Below are positions 22,914 through 33,101 of a DNA stretch of 64,000 nt, in pieces. The position numbers and the translations under genes were made by a program. Each line of letters starts with the position of its first letter. The first letter of the stretch is position 1. Where the stretch lies: assembly GCA_963675135.1 (NCBI GenBank), contig OY776128.1:72794670-72858669 (forward strand), given 5' to 3'. The notes beneath the pieces were generated by a model that worked only from the letters and a program-made list of their open reading frames with translations, was not told the origin of the DNA and did no database searches. The stretch is from Galeopsis tetrahit (taxonomy: Eukaryota; Streptophyta; Magnoliopsida; Lamiales; Lamiaceae).

Positions 22914-25900
22914 TTTTTTTTTTGAGAGGAGAGCAAAGCAAACATAATAAACAGGCAAAGCCTAATCTCATGACGTCCCAGCAATGCTTCCTAAGAAAAC
23001 AGACCAGCGTCTACTCCATTCCATTCTAGAGAAATTGGAGAGCCCACTCAGTCCCGATCACAGCTTCTTTTCGCCAACTCATGCGCCACACGATTACAAT
23101 CCCGCTTAATATGATAAAAGGTGATTGTGGGCATCTGTCCAATCATGTTTAATATTCTTTCAATCGTGATTCCTTCCGGGCCGAAAAAGGTTTTCTTGTG
23201 TTTGACGGCCCCTATTGCCTCTAATGAGTCAGATTCAACCCGAATATTGTTGTCTCCTTGGTCGAGCGCCCATTTTAACCCTTCCTCGATGGCTCGAAGC
23301 TCTGCTCCTAGAACAGTACCTGGATTTCGGATCTTCATAGACATGGAATTGGTCTCTCGACACCCATCAGCAAAGAGAGCTGCGCCGACTCCAAATTTGC
23401 CTCTCATTTCATCAAACTTGGCGTCTACTCGTAGCACACGATCAGTCCCTCGTGCATCATCCGCCCGCATCTCCACGCCTGTTCGGCCATTATTTGCTTC
23501 CTTCCCTGGTGTCGCTCGTCGTGTACTTTGAAACTCCGCAAGGAAGTTCACAACCCAGTCCATGGTAGATAGGGTTGCACTTGTACGCCTTCTTTGGTCA
23601 ACTCCTTTGTCATGCAACATCGTGCATCTCTCCTTCCAAATGCCCCACGCTATCGCCATAGTTTGCTCGAATTTATCTGATCCAAGCGAATCCCAAAGAA
23701 ATTGCAGCAATTGTTCAGTGTCAAGCTCCCTCCCATCTTTTAAAACTCCCCATAATCCATGTCTCTTCCACACAGGTTTCACGGTCGAGCAGTGAAAAAG
23801 CACATGCCTCGTAGTCGCCTCTACCATTCCACACAGTGAGCATCTCGGTTCTATTGGAACATGGTGGCGAGCTAGGTTGGCCTCGGTTGCCAGTATGTCC
23901 CAAGCTATCTTCCACACAAAAATTCTCATATTTTGTGGCATATTTAGTTCCCATATTCTTGTCCATCTTCGTCGATTCTCTTTAACACCCGACGTCGAAG
24001 GTCTCATCTCTTGTGCTCGTAGCTTTCTAATCATCGCCCAATACCCGGTTTTGACCGTAAAATCCCCTTGCTTGCTCGGTTTCCAATACCTGGCATCCAC
24101 TGTTCCTTGCCCTCCAATTGGGGTTTTAACAATCGCAGCAGCTTCGAAAGGCAGAAAGGCCTGATTCACCAACTCTGTGTCCCATTCATCTCGCTCATTA
24201 ATAAATATGTGTACATTCGAACCACTTGCAATTCTGGAGCTAGTTCTACTTGATTCCAAAGATGGGATCCAAGCGTCTCTATGAATCAGGATATCATGAC
24301 CCATGCCAATCTTCCACAAAAGCCCAATGTCAATCAGGTCCCTGCTCCAACAAAGGGATCGCCACACAAAGGAAGGGGCATGTCCAATATCCGCATCCAT
24401 AACATCACAACGAGAGAAATACCGTGCTTTAAAAACTCATGCCACAAGGGAAGAAGGTTGACAAATAAAACGCCAGATTTGTTTAGCCAATAGGGCTTTA
24501 TTGAAAGCTTCCAATTGTCGAAATCCCATACCTCCTTCTGACTTTGGATTGCACAGGGTATCCCATTTCTTCCAATGCATCCTTCTTTTATTATCTTGTT
24601 GGCCCCACCAAAAGTGCGCTGTTTGTCTCTCCATTTCATGGCATATGGAGGATGGAATTCTAAAAACTGACATAGCGTAAGTAGGTATTGCCTGACAGAC
24701 CGCCTTAATCATCACCTCCCTACCCCCTTCAGAGAAAGTTTTATTAGTCCATGATCTCAGTTTCGTAGCCAATCTATCTCTCAAGTAGCCGAATTGAAAC
24801 CTCTTTGCTCTAAGCGAAAAAGTCGGAAGCCCCAAATATAGATCGTGTGCTTGTCTAACTTTAACCTGAAGGATAGCCTTGATTTGATTTCTCACTGTTT
24901 GTGTGGCAAACGGGCTAAAAACAATAGCCGATTTATCGAAATTAATTAACTGGCCTGAAGCACGTTCATATTGTTCAAGACCATCTTTAAGATTTGTCGC
25001 TCCACAAATATCAGCTTTGAAAAACAAGAGGCTGTCGTCGGCAAAGAATAAGTGAGTAACTGTTGGAGCCTCTCTTGCAATCCGAACCCCCTTAATATCT
25101 CCTTCATTTGCCATTCTGTTCAGAATCGAAGAGAAGCCTTGAGTACAAAGCACAAAAAGGAAGGGAGACAGTGGGTCTCCTTGTCTCAAGCCTCTAGTTG
25201 GGTTGACCCTCCCAGCAATCCTCCCATTGATCTTAAACTTATAGCTCACCGTAGACACACATCTCAATATCAGTGCTACCCATCTCTCGTTAAAACCCAT
25301 TTTCTGCAAAACTCTCTTTAAGTATCTCCATTCCACCCTGTCGTACGCTTTACTCATGTCGAGTTTCAGCGCTGCATATCCACTTTTGCTTTTGTTTTGT
25401 CTAATCCAATGCATGCATTCATATCCAACAAGTATATTGTTCGTGATCAGTCTACCCGGTATGAAAGCACTCTGACTTTCATCGATAATCTGGTGCATTA
25501 TCTTCTTGAGCCTATTCGTAATAGCCCTAGCAACAATACGATAACACACATTGCTGAGGCTAATAGGCCTGAAATCCCTCACTGACCTCGGTTCATCCGT
25601 TTTGGGGATCAAAGTAATCCAAGTTGTGTTCCAGCTGGCAATATCCCTCCCTTCATTGAGAATTCCCAAAACATCTCGCATAACAGTTTCAGCAATAACC
25701 TCCCATGATTGGTGGTAGAAGGCCGCTGAGAAGCCGTCAGGCCCGGGCGCCTTAGATGGGTGAAGGTCAAAGCATGCCACCTTCACTTCATCCTTAGAAA
25801 AAGGGGCCATTAACACACTATTCATCTGGTCTGTGACGACTCTGCTTAGCCCATTCGTAACTTGATCAATGCTCTCATTCGTCGGGTTATTAGTAGTGAA

Positions 25901-27727
25901 AAGTTTGGAGAAAAAGTCCTCCACAATCTTTGTAATATCATCATGTTGTGTGTGCCACACCCCAGCTTCACTATTCAAACCTTTGATCCAGTTTTTCTTG
26001 CGTCGTGACGAAGCTCTTTGGTGGAAAAATTTGGTATTTCTATCCCCCTCAATCATCCAAGTGACTCGGGACCGTTGTTTCCATTTCAGCTCTTCTTGAA
26101 AATGCAATCGTTCCAGTTTTGTTTCCAAATTTTTTATTTCCTCCCAATCAGTGGAAGGGCTCACCCGAGCGAGCTTCCTCTCCAGTTCATCACCATATGC
26201 CTTAATTTGAGTTGCATAAGTGCCTTTTTTCGACTTAGCCCAATTATTTAAGTGTGTCGCGCATTTGGCCAGCCGTGAAGGTAACGACTGGTCGGAGGCC
26301 CCCTCGTTCCAACTCTGTTTCACAACGTCCCCATACTCACTTTCCACCACCCATGATCTTTCAAAGACAAATTGTTTACTAGTACAAGTGTAGTATTGTT
26401 CTCGTTGATTTTTGAATCGGAGCAAGACCGCTCTATGGTCGGACCCAAAGAAGCCCAAGTTATGGGCATTAAATTCAATATTCAGATCAAACCATTCTGA
26501 ATTCCCAAAGAAACGATCTAATTTTTCTTGCACAAACCCCTGACCAGTTCTCTTGTTTGTCCAAGTATAGAAGGGCCCTTTTGCTTTGATTTCTCTCATG
26601 TCTAATTCATCCAATACTTTGGAGAAGTCATCCATCTGAGACACAGGTCTCAATCTACTAAATTCAGCCCCTTGCTTTTCATTTTGAGTTAGAATTTCAT
26701 TGAAATCCCCAGCAAGAACCCAAGGTTGATCTTGATTAAAGACACTATCTTTAACCCTACGTAGCAAATTCCAAGATTGAGGTCTAAGATGTGTGTTTGG
26801 GTGCCCATAGAAACCCGTAAATCGAAATTCCAAGCCATCAAAATTAAGAAGAACATCAATATGACCAGCAGACAAGGAGTAGAGGAAATGCTGAACTCTT
26901 TGATCAATAGCAAAATACCACCACTACATCCATTCACATCATACCCCAAGCAAACATTAAAACACAAATTAGACAAGCATCTCCTAGCAGCAGACACCAC
27001 AAGCTTAGATTCAACAATAAACACAATGAGAGGGTTATTTTCGGCTACAAGCCGTTGAAGGTTCTGTACTGCATGGTTCCCTCGCAATCCTCACGCATTC
27101 CAAATCAAGATACTCATTTATTCAGGCGGGACAGAACACCACCTTGCCTTGAATGAAACAAGCAAGCTAACCTTTGTAATATAACCCTGTGGATAGAACC
27201 TCATACAAAAATTTCACTCGATTAACTTTTCGTGTAGTCGGGAAAACCTTAGCCTTCATAAATGAAGCCACGGGCCATGAATATTTCCAACAGTCTTTCT
27301 CAAAATCCACACTCTTTCTGGCGCGGCCGGGCGCACTACGGCGTAGGCGAAAACACGTCGATGAGGAGACAGATATGAGAGCACTCACGGTGGCGCTAGG
27401 TACACACGGTTGGCGAAAAACGGTAGCGCTGGGTATACACACGGTGACGAAAAAACTTACAGAGCCATCGTACTGAAGTCGCTTCGTCGCATCATTGGTC
27501 TCAATGTCGGTACAGAAAGAAAGCTCTCAACGAGAGAAGCAAAACCCATCACTTGTATTAACGATCGGCCTCCGATTTGAAGGTCAATTTTTCCGGTGAA
27601 GTTAAATCTGTGCGTGTCTAGTATAACGGGATGAGAGAGAAAGTTCAAGAAAAAGGAAAAAAACTCATCTGCCAATAATCGTACCTTCAGTAGGTGGAAT
27701 TCGCCCACACTAGCTACCTAACCCATT
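22914..27727 (-). mobile_element. Nearly full LINE retrotransposon with an 18-bp TSD
   Basis: Identical 18-bp sequences TTTTCTAGGCAGAGGTTT lie at 22896-22913 and 27728-27745. The left copy merges with a T tract to 22923, which is the poly(A) tail of a minus-strand element. Target duplication plus terminal poly(A) shows insertion by target-primed reverse transcription. The element is 4.8 kb, and the ORF1 region (about 27118-27727) is too short for a complete DUF4283/CCHC protein. An internal deletion there is likely. Frames at 27167-27442 and 27457-27708 are unrecognised. Confidence 0.9.
23048..27117 (-). pseudogene. LINE ORF2: endonuclease, reverse transcriptase, zinc-binding, RNase H
   Basis: ORF2 starts at the ATG at 27117 (MSILIWNA). 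In order it holds an apurinic-type endonuclease (GDFNEIL, SDHRAVLL), RT motifs (SKAPGPDGFSAAFY, FRPISLSNVCYRIVA, SQSAFIPGRLI, LKLDMSKAYDRVEW, GLRQGDPLSPFLFVL, FADDSLLF), the zf-RVT domain (RIWELNMPQNMRIFVWKIAW, CSLCGMVEATTRHVLFHC) and RNase H (GAELRAIEEGLKWAL, RVESDSLEAIGAV, HELAKRS). It is broken at three places: a TGA after WNA (about 27094), a frameshift near 26880-26900, and a TGA at 24437 within SLVA-stop-VFKARYF. Otherwise the two large frames (812 and 450 aa) are in phase. Both stops sit where relatives usually have Arg, consistent with CGA to TGA changes. It is nearly intact, so the insertion is fairly young. Confidence 0.9.
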
Positions 27728-27850
27728 TTTTCTAGGCAGAGGTTTGAATATATTACATTAGTCCTACGTCTTTTATAAATAATTTTCAACTTTATTTGAA
27801 ATAATTAAATTATGCAATTTAATTATTTATTAAATAATAACTAAAACATA

Positions 27851-28139
27851 CTCCCTCCGTCCCATACTTGAAGGCTCAAACCAATTGTGCACGAATTTTA
27901 ATGAATGAATTGTTTATTAATATTGTGTAAGATAAAGTGGAGGTAGTAAAAACTTTTTCAACTTTATAAATACTCCGTAGTAATAAAGTTACTTTTTAGT
28001 GTAATAAAGAAGTGACATTTGTTGTAATATTGTGATGTTTTAAGGGGAGTGTTTAAAAGTGTTTTTGCTATTTTAGGTAATGTGTCTTCAAGTATGGGAC
28101 GCTCAAAATGGTAAAATGTGCCTTCAAGTATGAGAGGAG
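27851..28139. mobile_element. Stowaway-like MITE
   Basis: Starts CTCCCTCCGTCCCATACTTG after TA and ends ...CAAGTATGAGAGGAG before TA. Just inside the right end the same motif occurs a second time (TCTTCAAGTATGGGACG at 28084-28101), so the terminus is partly duplicated. Confidence 0.8.
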
Positions 28140-28305
28140 TATAAATTTCTAAATTTATATTGATTTTTATCGAAAAATGAATTTAAAATTGATCTATAAA
28201 TTTGACAAAACCCTTCACAAAATAGAGTTAGTCTCCTGCGCATAGTGAGCACGTGCACACTAATGCACAGGTCTATCCTATATGTATTAATAAAGTCGAA
28301 AACAT

Positions 28306-28430
28306 TTTACTGATTAACTCTTGTTCAACTGGTTACTGAAACCAATCACAATTTTTAGGTCACATGTTCGATTCTTTGACTTGACCATTTCTCTCTCTTT
28401 TTTTTTTTATATTTTTTGTTTTTTTTTTTT
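28306..28430 (+). mobile_element. Possible tRNA-derived SINE
   Basis: AACTCTTGTTCAACTGGTTACTGA resembles a pol III box A region (shown in two parts: AACTCTTGTTC and AACTGGTTACTGA). GTTCGATTC 50 bp later fits box B, and a T-rich tract follows. No target duplication was found. Confidence 0.35.
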
Positions 28431-28740
28431 TATCACTTTTCAATAATAGTAGTTACCCACTTTTTAATAATAAACTTACCACTTTTCAATAAGAAATAAT
28501 TACACTTTTCAATATAAATATTACCACTTTTCAGTAAAAATAATTACTACTTTTGAATAAGAAGAACCACATTTTTCATTAACAAAATTACACTTTTTCA
28601 TTAACAAAATTACCACTTTTCAATAAAAAATAATTACACTTTTCAGTAAAAATAATTACCACTTTTCAATAAGAAAACACTTTTTAGTAAAAATAATTAC
28701 CATTTTTCAATAAGAAAGAACAACATTTTTCATTAATAAA
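28430..28740. repeat. Degenerate minisatellite, TTACCACTTTTCANTAA units
   Basis: Roughly 15-20 irregular copies of a 16-24 bp unit (ATTACCACTTTTCAATAA with variants). The same repeat resumes at 31695-31890 after the Pack-MULE insertion, so the array was one block before the insertion. Confidence 0.75.
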
Positions 28741-28946
28741 ATTAGGGGAAATTATTGTTAAGGTCATTTCACTAAGAGATTTATCTAATAGGGCATAGGT
28801 TTTTTTTTTTAAATCTATTAGAGTCAAAATGACACCTAATAAGACATTGTTGCCCTTTACCAATTTAAATAATTTGAAATTAATAAATATTAATAATTTG
28901 AAATTAATAATTTTGAATTAATGCAGTTCCTAGTTATACGCACCTT

Positions 28947-29131
28947 CCAATTATTAAAAAAATCCTAAAATTAAGCAATTCGAATTAATTGTTAATTATT
29001 CAAACAAATAAAATTAAAAAATCTGCATTTTATGATCCTTCCAATTATTCAAATATTCCTAAAATTAAGCAATTCGAATTAATTGTTAATTATCCAAACA
29101 AAAAAAGTTAAAAAATCTGCATTTTATGATT
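28947..29131. repeat. Tandem duplication inside Pack-MULE 1
   Basis: Two copies of about 92 bp sharing CCTAAAATTAAGCAATTCG, AATTAATTGTTAATTAT and AAAAAATCTGCATTTTATGA. Confidence 0.8.
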
Positions 29132-29835
29132 CAGAAATAAGCGTGTCATAGAGTATACAATTCCCCATATTTTGAATATGCATATATATATGAAATAGAT
29201 TATGAATTTTAATATGAACAGTGAAATGAATTTTGGTATGTAGAAATGAGTTATGAATACATATGTTCATTTCAATATGAAGTTTAAAACGGCATACAAG
29301 ACTGAATTTTTTGGTATGCATAAAATAACATGAACCAATGTGCACAGAGTGACGTGCATATCAATATGCAAAATAGATGTGCACATTTATAAATGACATA
29401 CTTAAAAAGCGGTTTGTTGTGTTGTAGGGATTTCATACTTAATTCCGTTAATATCACTGAAAAGAATTGTTCAGAATAATAAGACGAAGACATAAAATGA
29501 TAATGCCTACATCGGTATCCATGTTTCATATTGAAAGTTCATTTAGATATGAAGTTGTAGGAGTAGTATATGCACCTTTCAGATGCACTGCGAATAGCAA
29601 TTGAATAATCAGTCTATCGAAATTCAAGCTGGAAAAGCTGATTGTAAACCAAACAACATGTGAATAAAAATAAAAGTCGTTTCAATTTTGATGAATTTCC
29701 AGCAAGTACATACTACAAAAAGAAATACAGTTTAGTATGTAACCTGAAAATGTAACAGGCATCCAATTCTGGAAAATTCTCTGTATCTATAGTTTCTTAC
29801 TACTAACTTTCAATTACAGATTTCAAAAAATTTGT

Positions 29836-30754
29836 TCAAATATATTCATCTTCTTTGTCCATGGACTCCACGCTCTGATTATCCAATGCAGCTAATAGAT
29901 TTTCGAGAACAAATAAATGTTTCAATTTCTCTGCAAAATGAAAAATATTCTGTCAATTTAAAATTCCAATAAACCAGAGTGATGATTTACACTTGCATAT
30001 ATAAATTAAGCTGCACAAATCAAGGCATATATCCAGAATAACAATGCATCATATGATAATTGGCATCAATAAACACACAATGTGATACGCAGGAGAAATC
30101 AAATTGTGGCCATGTGCTGTTACCTATGTCGTTGAACAGCTTTCCAAGTCCTAATGATTTCAAATTGTGGCCATGTGCTGTTACAAGAGTGCGTCCAGTT
30201 GCACGGATAAGAATTGCACTGATAAAATCTGCAACCACAGAAACCAGATTATATCCAAAAGTGTGTTGACATTCTATACAACTAAATGATGTTTAAATAA
30301 CAGATTACCAAATAAAGGAAATGGAAGATAAAAGCAGCAAACATATTCCTGGATGGCCTTCAAACAAACAAAAAAAAAGGTGCAATATTCCCAAAAACTT
30401 ATCGTAACTGGTGTGGCATAGGAATATCTATAGATAACCAATAAGTTGTTAACTTTGCCAGCTATTAAAAGAGATAAATTTTTCTCAGGATTATGCAGTA
30501 GATTGGACAGCAATGCAAACTAATATGCCAATCCAATGGCTAAATTTACCAACTATTTAAATATGAAACCATTCTTGAGTTGTCAGCAGTTTTTATGGTA
30601 GTTTCTCCCACAAACAAGAATACACATCAAAACCCTTAGTGTACCACTGTCCACTAATGTGCACTCAATTTAACTTGCAACATGGGTGATGAGCACCACA
30701 AAAATAGAGATATTAGGCATTACTTGCATAACAGATGGCTAGGTAGTCCTCCAT
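29836..30754 (-). pseudogene. Three-exon gene fragment inside Pack-MULE 1, function unknown
   Basis: Minus-strand exon-like pieces: 30724-30754 (MEDYLAICYA), 30124-30228 (FISAILIRATGRTLVTAHGH...KLFNDI) and 29836-29930 (EKLKHLFVLENLLAALDNQ...EDEYI, stop). The boundaries are TTGCAG acceptors and GT donors, and the three pieces join in frame to 76 aa. The outermost piece is the weakest. I recognise no domain. Position inside a Mutator-like element suggests captured host exons; a host gene invaded by repeats is the alternative. The donor after exon 2 is made by a short duplicated segment (see findings). Confidence 0.4.
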
Positions 30755-30929
30755 TTCTGAATCAGTAAACATCAATAGTCAGATAACATTGCTGATCAAG
30801 CCTAGCACGAAGTTATTGACGTTTGTGTATCTTTGTATATGAAAAATTACTTTGTCACAGTAAGAGGGTCGAGAACCGAAAGCAACAAGGGCGATCCATG
30901 GTACATTGATCCTGCTCATCACATTCATT

Positions 30930-31482
30930 AAACGTCAAGGCATCGGCGTCTTCAGATCTGGAAAAGCCGCAGCATCGCCGACGATCGTCCTTCGTCTTCG
31001 CCGTCAGTGGCGACCACGATTCCGGCTACAAATCGGCGACGATTTCAGCCCCCACGGGTGCCGCCTCATCTATTTTCGTACCCTCTTTTTTGCTCAATTT
31101 TCTCCGGCGACTAGCGGCGGAAGGCCTCCATCTTCATCGTCCCTCTGTCTAGGTTGTCGATCTGGGGGTTAAATCCACTAGGAAAATGAAAGGTCAGACC
31201 GGCCACCACGAACCACCAGAAGCATCTCCGCCGGAAACATCACAGTCATGGTGGGGGAAGACCTCCGGCGAAGGTTTACAGCGACTCAGCGTGGGAGATG
31301 GAGTCCACGGCGAACAGATCGGCTATGGCGAAGGGGGCGACGACCGTGGCCATGGAGGGGGCGGCGGGGAGGTCATGGGCAGCGATGACGGCGGCAAGGT
31401 GGGTGCGGCGGCCAAGGTGGGGAGGGAGCTCGACCGATTGGGGTGGGGGGAGGGATATAGGGTTTTGTTTTTTGGGGAATGA
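30930..31482. other. GC-rich cargo block of Pack-MULE 1
   Basis: About 550 bp of CGG/GGCG-rich sequence in an AT-rich setting. Open frames exist on both strands (plus 30906-31172 and 31186-31482), but their content is Gly/Arg/Ser-rich and typical of GC-biased non-coding or 5'UTR/first-exon sequence. I assign no protein. Confidence 0.5.
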
Positions 31483-31703
31483 ATGTGCCCTATAATTTGG
31501 GAATTAATTCATAACAATTAATTATGAATTTAAATTTCGAATTACATTTCAAATATATAAATTAAAGGAGTATATGAATATTAAGGGTAAATACGGTTTT
31601 TTGACACTAAAATGACCTTATTAGGAAATTTTAAAAGTTGTATGTTTTAGTTGTTTAATAGGCTATAGAAATGACCTTATTAGTTAATAATCTCATAAAA
31701 TTA

Positions 31704-32039
31704 CCACATTTTTCATTAATAAAATTACCACTTTTCCATAATAAAATTATCACTTTTCAGTAACAAAATTAACACTTTTTAATAATAATAGTTACCACTT
31801 TTTAGTAAACAAATTATCACTTTTCAACATTATAAATTACCACTTTTCACAGATAATAATTACACTTTTCACTAATAATACTTATGAATTAAAATGAAAA
31901 CCTAGTAGATAGTACTATCTTATCAACGCCTCCATATACCATACATTTTTACTGCAACTTTACAGAGGGAGAAAGAGATAAGAGTGAGATATATGGCAAG
32001 ATCTGCTGCAAACCAGAGCAAAAACTAAAGGAAGAATTA
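31704..32039. repeat. Continuation of the TTACCACTTTTCA minisatellite
   Basis: Same unit as 28430-28740, continuing to about 31890. After that is unique AT-rich DNA leading to the ORF at 32040. Confidence 0.7.
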
Positions 32040-32645
32040 ATGGAGGGGGCAAATGAGAATAAAGAGCAAATGGAAAGTATGAAGATGATAATAAAGTCCG
32101 ACGACCACCAGCAGGAACGCCGACAACGACCCGAGCTCGTAGATCCGATCCACGCTTGTCTTCTGTATCTCCATCCACCGTTCAATGCGTCGCCTGAAGC
32201 CGAACCGCCGTCATTTAGCCAGATCTATTACCATTACGCCGGTGTTAAAATAGCACAGATTTCGATCGGAGAAGACGCTGGAGAAGCTGGAATTCGTCGA
32301 GAAATAAAAATGTTGGGTGAAATATTTGGGAAAGTTTGCGTGACAATACTCCGAAGCTTCCGATTTGTGTTGGAAGTGGTTTTTGATTTAGGTGGAGTGA
32401 TAGCAGTCCCGCCGTTGAAGAAAGGGAAAGAAATATTGAAGAAAGGGGAAGAAATGAAAAGAAGGAAGAAGGAGAACCAAACTGTTTTGGTGGACGAAAA
32501 TTTCCCTATGAAATATTTTTTGCAAATAATCATAACCAAATTGCAAATAATGGTAACCAAGTCAGATTCATATTTCATTTTGATTAAACTTCAATTTAAA
32601 ATATATATATTTGTTGAAACTATTTTAAGATATATATTTAACTAA
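32040..32645 (+). CDS. Unrecognised ORF, possible orphan gene or remnant
   Basis: A 201-aa frame from ATG at 32040. The first ~120 codons have mixed composition with plausible protein segments (PELVDPIHACLLYLHPPFNA, FSQIYYHYAGVKIAQISIGE, EDAGEAGIRREIKML). Then a basic KKGKEILKKGEEMKRRKKEN stretch leads into AT-rich Ile/Phe/Lys sequence that looks like run-on into non-coding DNA. No domain recognised. It lies between a repeat block and the UEV1 promoter. It could be a small lineage-specific gene or a degraded copy, and overlapping minus-strand frames are about as long. Confidence 0.3.
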   Translation: MEGANENKEQMESMKMIIKSDDHQQERRQRPELVDPIHACLLYLHPPFNASPEAEPPSFSQIYYHYAGVKIAQISIGEDAGEAGIRREIKMLGEIFGKVCVTILRSFRFVLEVVFDLGGVIAVPPLKKGKEILKKGEEMKRRKKENQTVLVDENFPMKYFLQIIITKLQIMVTKSDSYFILIKLQFKIYIFVETILRYIFN

Positions 32646-33101
32646 AAAATAACACTTGTGTAAATATTTTAATGTTTGAATTAAAATAATGTTTAAAAAT
32701 TCACGCAACCTAGATTCGAGGCATTTAAAAAAATTATGGGTTGCAAAACTTTATTTTTTTTACATAAACATTTTTTTTTTTTTTAAATCCATATTAAACT
32801 CTGATAAAAATTATAAAAATGTACGTTGAGCTTATAAGTTTTCGCAGTGATTAAATCATAAATAACAAGTTGAAATTATATTATATATATATTTTTAAAA
32901 AAAAAAAGCAATAATCAACCGTGATCCCCCAAACATGCCCTTTCTACCCCCAATCTTTTTATTTTGTAACCCTTTGTTAGCCCTACCAAGCTCGCGTTGT
33001 TTCTATTCTCTAGTTACAGCTGACTCCCTCTTCTTCAAGATATCCCTCTTTCTTCGATCAAATCGACCTTCACGCAGGAATCCAATTCATATATTTACAC
33101 T
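32646..33101 (+). other. UEV1 upstream region and 5'UTR
   Basis: AT-rich to about 32925. Then a C/T-rich leader (ctgactccctcttcttcaag, atatccctctttcttcgatc) runs to the ATG at 33102. No convincing TATA box at the expected spacing. Confidence 0.5.

Larger units (their letters stand above)
28745..31694. mobile_element. Pack-MULE-like element (9-bp TSD) with captured sequence
   Basis: The ends are inverted and diverged over about 100 bp. The left reads GGGGAAATTATTGTTAAGGT, then CATTTC, CTAATAGGGCATAGG, and later TCAAAATGACACCTAATAAG. The right, reverse complemented, reads GAGATTATTAACTAATAAGG, then TCATTTCTATAGCCTATT and AATAAGGTCATTTTAGTG. ATAAAATTA lies directly outside both ends (28736-28744 and 31695-31703), the 9-bp duplication expected for Mutator-like elements. 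The host sequence is a low-complexity minisatellite, so chance agreement is more likely than usual. Inside are exon-like pieces on the minus strand (29836-30754) and a GC-rich block (30930-31482). No transposase. Confidence 0.72.

Noticed and set aside
30906..31495. Gly/Arg-rich ORFs on the plus strand
   Set aside because: GC-rich cargo block, no domain, several overlapping frames of equal quality.
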